Origin: CAZVIK01 sp964627045
GTDB lineage: Bacteria; Acidobacteriota; Terriglobia; Bryobacterales; Bryobacteraceae
Assembly: GCA_964627045.1 (NCBI GenBank)
Contig: CAZVIK010000074.1
Location: 1 to 17,337, forward strand
Length of the DNA: 17,337 nt
Direction of reading: 5' to 3'
Below, piece by piece: positions 1-6,174 of the stretch (positions within the stretch are counted from its first letter, which is position 1; every line of letters begins with the position of its first letter). A program made the position numbers and the translations under genes. The notes below the pieces were generated by a model, which searched no databases, had not been told where the DNA came from, and saw only the letters and a list, made by a program, of their open reading frames with translations.

Positions 1-104
1 GGTAACATCAAGAGAGGCTCGCGGTGCGCGCCGCGGGCTAACCCACACCCACGGTTTCCCGGTTCACCCGCGACGCGCACAAACCCCCCGGGGGGGGGGG
101 GGGG
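1..104 (+). other. Window-edge segment with C6G15 homopolymer and probable frame error
   Basis: Six C (84-89) are followed by fifteen G (90-104). Upstream, the frame beginning at base 2 is open and reads GLTHTHGFPV followed by an AQT at about 77-85. That is the usual opening of an SBBP repeat. Downstream of the run the repeat continues in a different frame (NLFLSVLDPDG from 105). Removing one G, or adding two, joins the two halves. The run is therefore most simply a sequencing or assembly error, or a frameshifted hypervariable tract. Bases 1-35 show no convincing similarity in any frame. Confidence 0.6.
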
Positions 105-1064
105 AACCTATTCCTCTCGGTCCTCGACCCGGACGGCGCGAACCTGTTGTACTCCTCCTATCTTGGCGGCAACAACGACGAACAGGGGCTCTACGGGCTG
201 GCGCGCGACGCCAAGGGCGCCATCTACATCGGCGCGGCCTCCCGCTCGGGCGACTACCCCACCTCGGCGCAACCCTACGACGCCACGTTCGGCGGCGGCT
301 GGGAGGGCGTGGTCACCAAGATCAACCTCGGCCCGCTGACCCTGCCGCGTTGGGTCCAGAATTCCGCCAGCTACGTCTCGGGTAAAGTCGCGCCCGGCGA
401 GATCGCCGTCGTCTACGGAGAGTCCTTCGGCCCCGCTCAGCTCGCCACGATGGCGATCCAGAACGACATGGTGCAGACGACGCTGGGTGGCACGCGCATC
501 TATTTCGACGGCGTGGCCGCGCCGGTGGTCTACGCCGCCAATTTCGGCACGTACTCCGCCGTAAGTTGCGTGGTTCCCTGGGAGGTGTCCGGAAAGGCCA
601 CCACGCGCGTCCAGGTGGAATACCAGGGAGTGAAGGGGAACAGCGTCACGGTGCCGGTGGTGGCCGCCGTCCCGGCCATCTACACGATGGACCAGTCGGG
701 TGCCGGTCCGGGGGCGATCCTGAACCAGGATTACTCGCTCAACGGCCCCACCAACGCCGTCGAACGCGGCGGATGGGTTTTCATCTACGGGACCGGCGGC
801 GGCGTTACCAATCCGGCAGGCGTCACCGGGTCGTTCAGCTTCTACCCGCCGCTTTACTCGCTGGCCGGGGCGGTGAGCGTCACCGTGGGCGGCAAGGCGG
901 TGCCGGCTGCCGACGTGGCGGCGTTCTCGGCTCCCAGCCTGATTTCGGGGGCCATGCAGGTGAACGTTAAGATCCCCGCGGATGTAACCCCGGGGGCAGC
1001 CGAGGTGATCCTCACCGTCGCCGGACACCAGAGCCGTGCGGGCGTCCTGGTCTACGTCAAGTAA
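105..1064 (+). CDS. SBBP-repeat / TIGR03437-type secreted protein, 3' part
   Basis: Partial gene; only the C-terminal part lies in the window. The first readable residues (NLFLSVLDPDG, then YSSYLGG at about 149-169) are the ending of an SBBP-type beta-propeller-like repeat. From about 345 on, the translation matches the Solibacter C-terminal domain family: ASYVSGKVAPGEIAVVYG, then a mid-domain 'VPWEV' and 'VFIYGTGGG', and an Ig-like end VTVGGKAVPA...AGVLVYVK before TAA at 1062-1064. Such proteins are exported and probably extracellular in Acidobacteriota; the function of the domain is unknown. The reading frame used here meets a stop at 39-41, so it cannot extend to the window edge. The true upstream frame is probably that beginning at base 2, shifted by an error in the G run (see the homopolymer entry). 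No start codon, ribosome site or signal peptide is visible. A TTG at 147 is unlikely to be the real start because the repeat continues before it. Confidence 0.8.
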   Translation, partial: NLFLSVLDPDGANLLYSSYLGGNNDEQGLYGLARDAKGAIYIGAASRSGDYPTSAQPYDATFGGGWEGVVTKINLGPLTLPRWVQNSASYVSGKVAPGEIAVVYGESFGPAQLATMAIQNDMVQTTLGGTRIYFDGVAAPVVYAANFGTYSAVSCVVPWEVSGKATTRVQVEYQGVKGNSVTVPVVAAVPAIYTMDQSGAGPGAILNQDYSLNGPTNAVERGGWVFIYGTGGGVTNPAGVTGSFSFYPPLYSLAGAVSVTVGGKAVPAADVAAFSAPSLISGAMQVNVKIPADVTPGAAEVILTVAGHQSRAGVLVYVK

Positions 1065-1093
1065 CGCCAGGCCGACGAATGGACGGTCACGCA

Positions 1094-1112
1094 TAGTCCA
1101 ATATGGTATAGT
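1094..1112 (+). promoter_or_regulatory. Candidate promoter and MocR-type operator of the PdxR-like gene
   Basis: TAGTCCA (1094-1100) and TGGTATA (1104-1110) form an imperfect inverted repeat around ATA (CCA-ATA-TGG core with outer TA). A -10-like TATAGT lies at 1107-1112, overlapping the right half. No good -35 is seen 17 bases upstream. Read on the minus strand the left half is TGGACTA, close to the PdxR site I recall from Corynebacterium (AAAGTGG, then W, then CTA). The overlap of site and -10 would suit autorepression. Inference from a short match. Confidence 0.4.
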
Positions 1113-1129
1113 TGTGGGCGAGGGTTCCG

Positions 1130-2608
1130 GTGTTCTCTCGCCCACAGCTCGACTCCACCTTAACGGTTCCGCTGTATCGCCAGCTTTATCAACAGCTTAA
1201 GCTGTTGATCGATAGCGGCCAGTTAGCGCGGGGCGAACGTCTCCCCTCCACTCGCGAAATGGCTGGCCTGCTTGGTCTGAATCGCGCGACTGTGGCAGCG
1301 GCCTACTCGTTGCTGGAATCCGAGCGCCTGATTCAAGGGCACGTCGGCCGCGGGAGCTTCGTCATCGGCGACCGGGGCGCGCCCACGCCGGCGCTGGATT
1401 GGGCCCGGCTGCTCGACGGGACCCCGCGCCTGCCGTCCACCCACGCGGCGGCCCCGGACCCGGCCATCCGTTTCGCCAGTTCCAGCCCGGCGGCGGAGTT
1501 GTTCCCCCTGGACGACGTGCGTGCGGCGTGCAGTGAAGTGCTGGCATCGCCGCAGGCGGCATCGGTGCTGCAACTTGGCTCCCCCGGCGGATACGCACCA
1601 TTGCGCGAGCACCTATTGCACACCGGGCTCCGCGACGGCTGGGCGCGCGACGGCGACGACCTCCTGATGACCAACGGCTGCCAGCAGGGGCTCGACCTGG
1701 TTCAGCGCGTGTTGCTGCGGCCCGGAGACACGGTTCTGGTGGAGGACCCGGTGTATCCCGGCGTGCATCATCTCCTGGCCCGCGCCGGGGCGCGCGTGGT
1801 GGGGATTCCCACCGGTCCCAATGGAATGGACGTGGAGGCTTTGGCCTCCGCCCTCGTGCGGGAACGGCCGCGCCTGCTGGTGGTGACGCCGAGTTTCCAC
1901 AATCCCACGGGAACCACGATCCCGCTCGACCGCCGCCGCCTCATCCTGGCGCGGGCCCAGGAGGCCGGCGCGGTGGTGGTGGAGAACGATTCCTACGGAG
2001 AACTGCGCTACACGGGGGAACCCATCCCCACGCTCAAGCAACTGGACGACGCCGGCGGAACCGTGCTGTTGCGCAGCTTCTCGAAGGTGGCCTTCCCCGG
2101 CCTGCGCGTCGGCTGGGTGACCGCACCGCGCCCGCTGGTGGCGCGTCTGATCGAAGCCAAGCAGCTTGCCGACCTGCACACCGACCAGCTTTCGCAGGCC
2201 GTGCTGTGGCGGATGGCCGAGTCGGGCCGGCTGGCGGCGCACCACGCGCGGGTGATCGAGGCGGGCGCCGAACGGCTGCGGGCGGTGGTGGCGGCCGCGG
2301 AGGCTCACCTTCCGCCGGGCACGCGATTCACGCGGCCTGAAGGCGGAATGAACGTCTGGGTCACCCTTCCCGAACCGCTGGACGCCTCCGAACTGCTTCC
2401 GGCGGCCGAGCGCGAGGGCGTCGCTTATGCGCCGGGCCGGTTGTTCGAGGTCTCCCGGCGTGCACCGGGCTCGCTGCGCCTGAGTTTTGCCGGACTGGAC
2501 CCTGAGCGCATCCGCGCGGGCGTCGAGATTCTGGGCAAGGTGTTTTCAAGGGAATTGGAGCGGGCTCGGGCCGTGCGGCCCGGCGAACCGGCTCCGGCGA
2601 TGGTTTGA
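1130..2608 (+). CDS. pdxR: MocR/GntR-family PLP-dependent regulator, PdxR-like
   Basis: Chimeric transcription factor of about 492 residues: an N-terminal GntR winged helix (PLYRQLYQQLK; LPSTREMAGLLGLNRATVAA; GRGSFVI) joined to a fold-type I aminotransferase-like domain that binds PLP. The domain shows TNGCQQGLDLV, VEDPVYPG, the HNPTGT loop, and SFSKVAFPGLRVGW, whose Lys (about 319) should carry PLP. MocR proteins normally sense PLP or an aldimine rather than catalyse. The symbol is proposed because pdxS starts 47 bases downstream on the same strand; PdxR regulators control pdxST in Gram-positive bacteria, where they are often divergent. I chose GTG at 1130 because GAGGG sits five bases before it. 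The longer TTG start at 1112 overlaps the -10-like sequence and has no ribosome site. Alternatives: another MocR subgroup such as GabR, or a true aminotransferase. Confidence 0.85.
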   Translation: MFSRPQLDSTLTVPLYRQLYQQLKLLIDSGQLARGERLPSTREMAGLLGLNRATVAAAYSLLESERLIQGHVGRGSFVIGDRGAPTPALDWARLLDGTPRLPSTHAAAPDPAIRFASSSPAAELFPLDDVRAACSEVLASPQAASVLQLGSPGGYAPLREHLLHTGLRDGWARDGDDLLMTNGCQQGLDLVQRVLLRPGDTVLVEDPVYPGVHHLLARAGARVVGIPTGPNGMDVEALASALVRERPRLLVVTPSFHNPTGTTIPLDRRRLILARAQEAGAVVVENDSYGELRYTGEPIPTLKQLDDAGGTVLLRSFSKVAFPGLRVGWVTAPRPLVARLIEAKQLADLHTDQLSQAVLWRMAESGRLAAHHARVIEAGAERLRAVVAAAEAHLPPGTRFTRPEGGMNVWVTLPEPLDASELLPAAEREGVAYAPGRLFEVSRRAPGSLRLSFAGLDPERIRAGVEILGKVFSRELERARAVRPGEPAPAMV

Positions 2609-2609
2609 A

Positions 2610-2655
2610 TTGGCAGTGGCTTAGGTAGTCGAGGGTTTCGTTTCCGGAGGAGAGT
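2610..2655 (+). promoter_or_regulatory. pdxS upstream region: -35-like box, possible PdxR site, strong ribosome site
   Basis: The short gap after the regulator holds TTGGCA (2610-2615, 5 of 6 to a -35 box) and AGTGGCTTA (2615-2623), which matches 7 of 9 positions of AGTGGACTA. GGAGGAGAG (2646-2654) is a strong ribosome site for the ATG at 2656. No clear -10 is found at the right spacing. The genes may therefore be read from the regulator promoter, from an activator-dependent promoter, or both. Confidence 0.4.
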
Positions 2656-3540
2656 ATGTATTTAGACGATGTATTCCGGGTCAAAGTCGGCCTGGCCGAG
2701 ATGTTGAAGGGCGGCGTCATCATGGACGTCACCAACGCCGAGCAGGCGCTCATCGCCGAACGCGCCGGGGCGGCTTCGGTCATGGCGCTGGAGCGCGTGC
2801 CGGCCGACATCCGCAAAGAGGGCGGCGTGGCGCGTATGGCGCCCATCAGCAAAATTCGCGAGATCATGGAGGCCGTCAGCATCCCGGTGATGGCCAAGGC
2901 CCGGATCGGCCACTTCATGGAAGCCCGCATTCTGGAATCGCTGGAAGTCGATTACATCGACGAGAGTGAAGTGCTCACGCCCGCCGACGAGGAGCACCAC
3001 ATCGACAAGCGCAGCTTCAAGGTCCCGTTTGTGTGCGGCGCGCGCAACCTGGGCGAGGCGCTGCGGCGCATCGGCGAAGGCGCGGCCATGATCCGCACCA
3101 AGGGCGAAGCGGGCTCGGGCAACATCGTCGAGGCCGTACGCCACATGCGCACGATTCAAAAAGAGATGCGCCAGCTTACGGTGCTCGGCAAGGAAGAACT
3201 GGCCACCGCCGCCAAGAACCTGCAAGCGCCGCTCGAACTGGTGCAGTACGTCGCCGAGCACGGCAAGCTGCCGGTGCCGAACTTCTCGGCCGGCGGCATC
3301 GCCACCCCCGCCGACGCCGCGCTGGTGATGCAGCTTGGCGCCGAGGCGGTGTTCGTAGGTTCGGGTATCTTCAAGAGCGAGGACCCCGAGGCCCGCGCGC
3401 GCGCCATCGTCAAAGCCGCCACCTACTACAACGACCCGGCCAAGTTGCTCGAGGCCAGCGCCGATCTCGGCATGGCGATGCCGGGCCTGGAAATCAGCAA
3501 GATCCCCGAGTCGGAATTGCTGCAAACTCGCGGCTGGTGA
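2656..3540 (+). CDS. pdxS: Pyridoxal 5'-phosphate synthase, synthase subunit PdxS
   Basis: A 294-residue (beta/alpha)8-barrel of the PdxS/SNZ family, full length for the family. In the cytoplasm it condenses ribose 5-phosphate, glyceraldehyde 3-phosphate and ammonia into PLP, with ammonia delivered by PdxT. The catalytic residues fall at the numbering known for the family: Asp24 in GGVIMDVTNAEQA, Lys81 in PVMAKARIGH (first covalent adduct) and Lys149 in IRTKGEAGSGN (second lysine). The phosphate-site stretch FSAGGIATPADAA and the family sequence AVFVGSGIFKSEDP are intact. The start is fixed by GGAGGAGAG upstream. The stop TGA shares its last base with the ATG of pdxT, so the subunits are translationally coupled. 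The enzyme normally forms a 12+12 complex with PdxT. Confidence 0.98.
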   Translation: MYLDDVFRVKVGLAEMLKGGVIMDVTNAEQALIAERAGAASVMALERVPADIRKEGGVARMAPISKIREIMEAVSIPVMAKARIGHFMEARILESLEVDYIDESEVLTPADEEHHIDKRSFKVPFVCGARNLGEALRRIGEGAAMIRTKGEAGSGNIVEAVRHMRTIQKEMRQLTVLGKEELATAAKNLQAPLELVQYVAEHGKLPVPNFSAGGIATPADAALVMQLGAEAVFVGSGIFKSEDPEARARAIVKAATYYNDPAKLLEASADLGMAMPGLEISKIPESELLQTRGW

Positions 3541-4109
3541 TGAGCGGCCCGTTGATTGGCGTTCTCGCCCTTCAGGGCGATTTCGAAGCCCACCGCAAGG
3601 CCCTGGCGCGAGCCGGGGCCCGCGCGGTGGAGGTGCGCACGGCGGGGGAACTGGCGGGCGTCGCCGGCTTGGTGATCCCCGGCGGCGAAAGCACCACCAT
3701 GTTGAAACTGTTGCGGATCGAAAACCTGCTGGAGCCGCTGCGCGAGTTCGGCGCGGCGCGCCCCATCTTCGGCACCTGCGCGGGGGCCATCCTGCTCGCG
3801 GCCACGGTGACCCACCCAGCGCAGGAAAGCCTCGCGTTGATGGACATCGACGTGGAACGCAACGCCTACGGCCGGCAACTCGACAGCCACGTAGCCACGA
3901 TTGACGACGCCGAGGGCGGTCCGCTGGAGGCCGTCTTCATCCGCGCTCCCATCATCCGGCGCGCGGGGCCGCAGGTGCACGTGTTGGCCAGCTACCGCGG
4001 CGCCCCGGTTCTGGTGGAACAGGGCCTCCACGTGGCGGCCACGTTTCATCCCGAGTTAAGCGCGGACGACCGCGTGCACCGCCGGTTTGTCGGGAAGGTG
4101 GAGTCGTGA
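3540..4109 (+). CDS. pdxT: Pyridoxal 5'-phosphate synthase, glutaminase subunit PdxT
   Basis: A 189-residue class I glutamine amidotransferase. It hydrolyses glutamine and channels ammonia to the PdxS barrel. Visible motifs are IGVLALQGDFEAH at the N-terminus, the oxyanion strip PGGESTTM (47-54), the nucleophile elbow GTCAGAILLA with Cys80, and FHPELS with His170 and Glu172, completing the Cys-His-Glu triad at family positions. The VFIRAPII and NAYGRQ stretches are also typical. It begins at an ATG overlapping the pdxS stop by one base and ends in a four-base overlap (GTGA) with the phosphatase-like gene. The length is normal and nothing appears truncated. Confidence 0.98.
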   Translation: MSGPLIGVLALQGDFEAHRKALARAGARAVEVRTAGELAGVAGLVIPGGESTTMLKLLRIENLLEPLREFGAARPIFGTCAGAILLAATVTHPAQESLALMDIDVERNAYGRQLDSHVATIDDAEGGPLEAVFIRAPIIRRAGPQVHVLASYRGAPVLVEQGLHVAATFHPELSADDRVHRRFVGKVES

Positions 4110-4510
4110 AGCGGGTTCTCTTTGTTTGCGTGGGGAACTCCTGCCGCAGCCAGATGGCCGAGGGATTCGCGCGCGCCTTGGGCGAGGGCGTCTGGGATGT
4201 GGAGAGCGCGGGCCTGGCCCCGGCCGTGAACATCGCGCCGCCGGTCCGCGTGGTGATGGACGAAAAGGGCGTCGGCCTGGGCGAACAGTTCCCCAAGCCG
4301 ATCCAATGGGTGCGCCCGGAGGCCTTCGACCTGATCGTGAATATCAGCGGCTACCCTTTGCCGGACGGCATTCCCACGCCGGTACGCGAATGGAAGGTGG
4401 ACGACCCCATCGGGAAGAATCTCAAGGTCTACCGCCGCGTGCGGGACGAGATCGAGGCGCTGGTGCGCGGGCTGCTCGACGAGTTGCGGGCGGCCGCGCG
4501 CGTCAGCTGA
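4106..4510 (+). CDS. ArsC / low-molecular-weight protein tyrosine phosphatase-like protein
   Basis: A 134-residue protein starting at GTG inside the last codons of pdxT. It opens with the phosphate-binding loop VCVGNSCRSQMAEGFARAL: CX5R with nucleophile Cys8 and Arg14, in the form typical of thioredoxin-linked arsenate reductases. An Asp-Pro pair (Asp100-Pro101 in VDDPIGKN) fits the general acid loop of the low-molecular-weight phosphatase fold. The two later cysteines that relay electrons in Bacillus-type ArsC (about 82 and 89) are absent; the only cysteines are 8 and 13. Arsenate reduction by that relay is therefore unlikely, and a phosphatase or a Cys8/Cys13 variant is more plausible. The substrate is unknown. 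The four-base overlap makes it the third cistron of the pdxST operon, so a link to PLP or other phosphate esters is possible but unproven. Confidence 0.85.
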   Translation: MKRVLFVCVGNSCRSQMAEGFARALGEGVWDVESAGLAPAVNIAPPVRVVMDEKGVGLGEQFPKPIQWVRPEAFDLIVNISGYPLPDGIPTPVREWKVDDPIGKNLKVYRRVRDEIEALVRGLLDELRAAARVS

Positions 4511-4520
4511 GGCGCGAAAT

Positions 4521-4549
4521 TTGACACCGCCCAGCGCGTAAACGACAAT
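4521..4549 (+). promoter_or_regulatory. Sigma-70-type promoter of tRNA-Leu
   Basis: A perfect -35 box TTGACA (4521-4526) is followed after 17 bases by GACAAT (4544-4549, 4 of 6 to consensus). The predicted start near 4556 would give a leader of about 15 bases before the mature tRNA 5' end at 4571. It is the best-formed promoter noticed in the window and fits a stable-RNA gene. Confidence 0.6.
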
Positions 4550-4570
4550 GTAAAAGTAGCTGCCTCGCGT

Positions 4571-4657
4571 GCGGATGTGGCGGAATTGGCAGACGCGCAT
4601 GGTTCAGGTCCATGTGTCCGCAAGGACGTGGGGGTTCAAGTCCCTTCATCCGCACCA
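4571..4657 (+). tRNA. tRNA-Leu (anticodon CAG)
   Basis: An 87-base class II tRNA with encoded CCA. Acceptor arms GCGGATG (4571-4577) and CATCCGC (4647-4653) pair fully; the discriminator is A at 4654 and CCA is 4655-4657. The anticodon stem is CATGG/CCATG (4598-4602, 4610-4614) around loop TTCAGGT, with anticodon CAG at 4605-4607. The long variable arm contains TCCGCAAGGA. The T arm is GGGGG-TTCAAGT-CCCTT with GT pairs at its outer end. The long variable arm and the D-loop AATTGGCAGA are typical of leucine tRNAs. It decodes CUG, a very frequent codon in GC-rich genomes. Confidence 0.97.
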
Positions 4658-4749
4658 AACCGGTTTAACCCGTATAAGCCCCGCCTCCCTACTGCAGCCG
4701 TAGCGCTCCTCGCTTTCCCAGCCGGTCTTGGCAGCGGCCGATTTCCACG

Positions 4750-5526
4750 TCATCTCCACTTCGGCCGAAAGGGAACAATGGAGGGCACTTCCTTGTATCC
4801 GGCAGGAACGCGGAAAAGGTTGGCCTCCGGTGGCCCAAGAGTGTATGAATCCACAACCATGTGGTACTGTGAGGTCACCAACCCCAGGAAGCCCCGCGTC
4901 ACCATTTTGAAGCTCATCTGCTGGCATCCGATGGATGGGGCAAAGTAGACTTCATAGTCCGCTCCCCGGGAGTCACGGCCACTGTACCCAACAACGTTAA
5001 CGCCTGCGATGTTCGAGGCGGGAAGACGGCCGGACAGGTACAGGTAGTGAGACGCCGTGTGTGAACACTCGGAGTCGTCTTCTTCCCAGTAGAGCCCTTT
5101 TCGGGTTCCCCCTGGACGCGTTTCGTACACGCGGTGTCCGTGGTCGATGGTCACGGCGCGACCTTCGGTGCGTAGCAAGAGCGCCGTTAGCCGGAACGTC
5201 GTTCCCATTCCCGGCAACTGCCACCAGCGACGCCGATTGCCGGCCATCGTGTTGGATTCCGAACCCGCTCGATCAATCGCTTCGATCCTCTCGATGGAAC
5301 TGATACGGTCGAATCCAAGGGCACGACCGAAGGAGTACTCCCGGTACCGCACTGTGCGGCATGGGGTCTGCACGAACTCAACCACGCAGCCGCCCGCTCC
5401 GTTCCACTTCAGCGGATTGTGGCTCTCGATGCCGGACGGCTGTTCAGCCGCAATCAGCCGAAACATGGCGCCCGGCACAACCGTGCCGGCTAAGCTCAAA
5501 AGACACACGACCCGGCACATCGGCAT
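4750..5526 (-). CDS. Hypothetical exported protein, Acidobacteria-type
   Basis: About 256-258 residues on the minus strand. An open frame extends up to a GTG at 5637, but the hydrophobic stretch CRVVCLLSLAGTVVPGAMF suggests a signal peptide or membrane anchor, so the start is probably ATG at 5526 or 5520. A GGGG lies seven bases before the latter. No enzymatic motif is visible. The C-terminal part (VVGYSGRDSRGADYEVYFAP, SIGCQQM, VDSYTLGPPEANLFRVPAGY) resembles uncharacterised exported Acidobacteria proteins that end in an 'LF-x-(I/V/L)-P-x-x-Y' motif. Remaining cysteines lie in GGCVVEF, TPCRTV, SECSH and IGCQQ. Codon use looks less GC-biased at third positions than in neighbours, suggesting accessory DNA. 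The function is unknown. It lies tail-to-tail with tRNA-Leu. Confidence 0.6.
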   Translation of the reverse strand: MPMCRVVCLLSLAGTVVPGAMFRLIAAEQPSGIESHNPLKWNGAGGCVVEFVQTPCRTVRYREYSFGRALGFDRISSIERIEAIDRAGSESNTMAGNRRRWWQLPGMGTTFRLTALLLRTEGRAVTIDHGHRVYETRPGGTRKGLYWEEDDSECSHTASHYLYLSGRLPASNIAGVNVVGYSGRDSRGADYEVYFAPSIGCQQMSFKMVTRGFLGLVTSQYHMVVDSYTLGPPEANLFRVPAGYKEVPSIVPFRPKWR

Positions 5527-5774
5527 ACCCCGTAGCAGCAAACCACAACTCACTTCCAGGCTGTTAGACGCTATTGCCGTACGTGTTGTTCCGGAATTGC
5601 CGATCTGCGTTTCCCGGATCCGTGGTTGCCATCCCACGTGTCACAGCTCAGGACCTGCCCCCGAGGGCTTAGGGCTACCGTGACTTACCTCCCCTTATCG
5701 CAGACACCCGTGAAGCCGAGCCAGTGTCCTCACCTGCAACGTGCGTCCGCCCGCGAGCAGGAACGCCCAGTCGC
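5527..5774. other. Non-coding gap between hypothetical gene and interrupted ORF
   Basis: No convincing reading frame, promoter, repeat or terminator was found here. The open frame of the flanking hypothetical gene reaches 5637, but its first 37 residues look non-coding. GGGGAGG on the minus strand near 5690 resembles a ribosome site but has no usable start codon after it. Confidence 0.4.
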
Positions 5775-6029
5775 CTACCCCACCCTCTCCCCCTTCCGCA
5801 CCTGACCGGGGATCAGGAAGGTCCTGACGAGTTCGCCTTCTTCGCACACGGACATCGCGGAGAATCGCTTGTATCAAGCGCCGTGGGGCACTTCGGGTTC
5901 CGTGTCCAGCCACCCGGCAAACAGCTTCAACTGGGACGCCGGGATCTTGCGGCTCTGCACGCGGTCCAGATGCCAAAACAGAGCCGGGGGAACGCTCTGG
6001 CGTCGCACGCGCGGCACACGTGGGCGCAT
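5775..6029 (-). pseudogene. Short ORF interrupted by an in-frame TGA
   Basis: Read on the minus strand from ATG at 6029, codons run for 51 residues (including VPPALFWHLDRVQSRK and LKLFAGWLDTEPEVPHGA) to TGA at 5876-5874. They then continue in the same frame for 32 more codons (YKRFSAMSVCEEGELVRTFL, then IPGQ) to TAG at 5777-5775. Both halves have GC-rich third positions and protein-like composition, and together they read as one small soluble protein of about 84 residues. A tryptophan (TGG) at the TGA would join them naturally. I recall similar small uncharacterised Acidobacteria proteins, but this is memory rather than a search. No ribosome site is clear. It could be a pseudogene, a sequencing error, or a shorter 51-residue protein. 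It diverges from the enolase-superfamily gene. Confidence 0.4.
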
Positions 6030-6074
6030 GGGTCACGCCGGTGTGGATTCACGGATTGCACACACCCACGTCCG

Positions 6075-6103
6075 CCGACCTCAGGCGCCGGGCGCGATAT
6101 ACT
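6075..6103 (+). promoter_or_regulatory. Candidate promoter of the enolase-superfamily gene
   Basis: TATACT (6098-6103) matches a -10 box at 5 of 6 positions. CCGACC (6075-6080), 17 bases upstream, shares only GAC with the -35 consensus. Transcription near 6110 would give a leader of about 65 bases. GAAGGAAG (6161-6168) then serves as ribosome site for the ATG at 6175. Confidence 0.4.
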
Positions 6104-6174
6104 CAATCGGACCGGCGCACGACGCCGGTCGCGCCGCGCCCCTGGCACGGGCAGCGGCAGGAAGGAAGTGGATC

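Noticed and set aside
108..1145. Long minus-strand open frame across the TIGR03437 gene
   Set aside because: The plus-strand frame shows a recognisable domain; the minus frame is an Arg/Gly/His-rich shadow typical of high-GC DNA.
2662..3525. Long minus-strand open frame opposite pdxS
   Set aside because: pdxS is certain with all catalytic residues; the opposite frame has no family resemblance.
4577..4948. Plus-strand frame beginning inside tRNA-Leu
   Set aside because: It starts within the tRNA and lies opposite the minus-strand hypothetical gene; there is no ribosome site.
5789..5802. Partial resemblance of a CCCTTCCGCACC stretch to the tRNA-Leu 3' end (possible attachment site)
   Set aside because: It needs a three-base gap, is short, and no integrase is present; it is likely chance in GC-rich sequence.
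5695..6036. 113-residue minus-strand frame overlapping the interrupted ORF
   Set aside because: Its composition is Arg/Gly-rich and low in hydrophobic pattern; the frame with the in-frame TGA reads much more like a protein.
5869..6174. N-terminal extension of the enolase-superfamily frame
   Set aside because: The extension has no protein-like pattern. The ATG at 6175 has a good ribosome site and begins a Tat-like signal.
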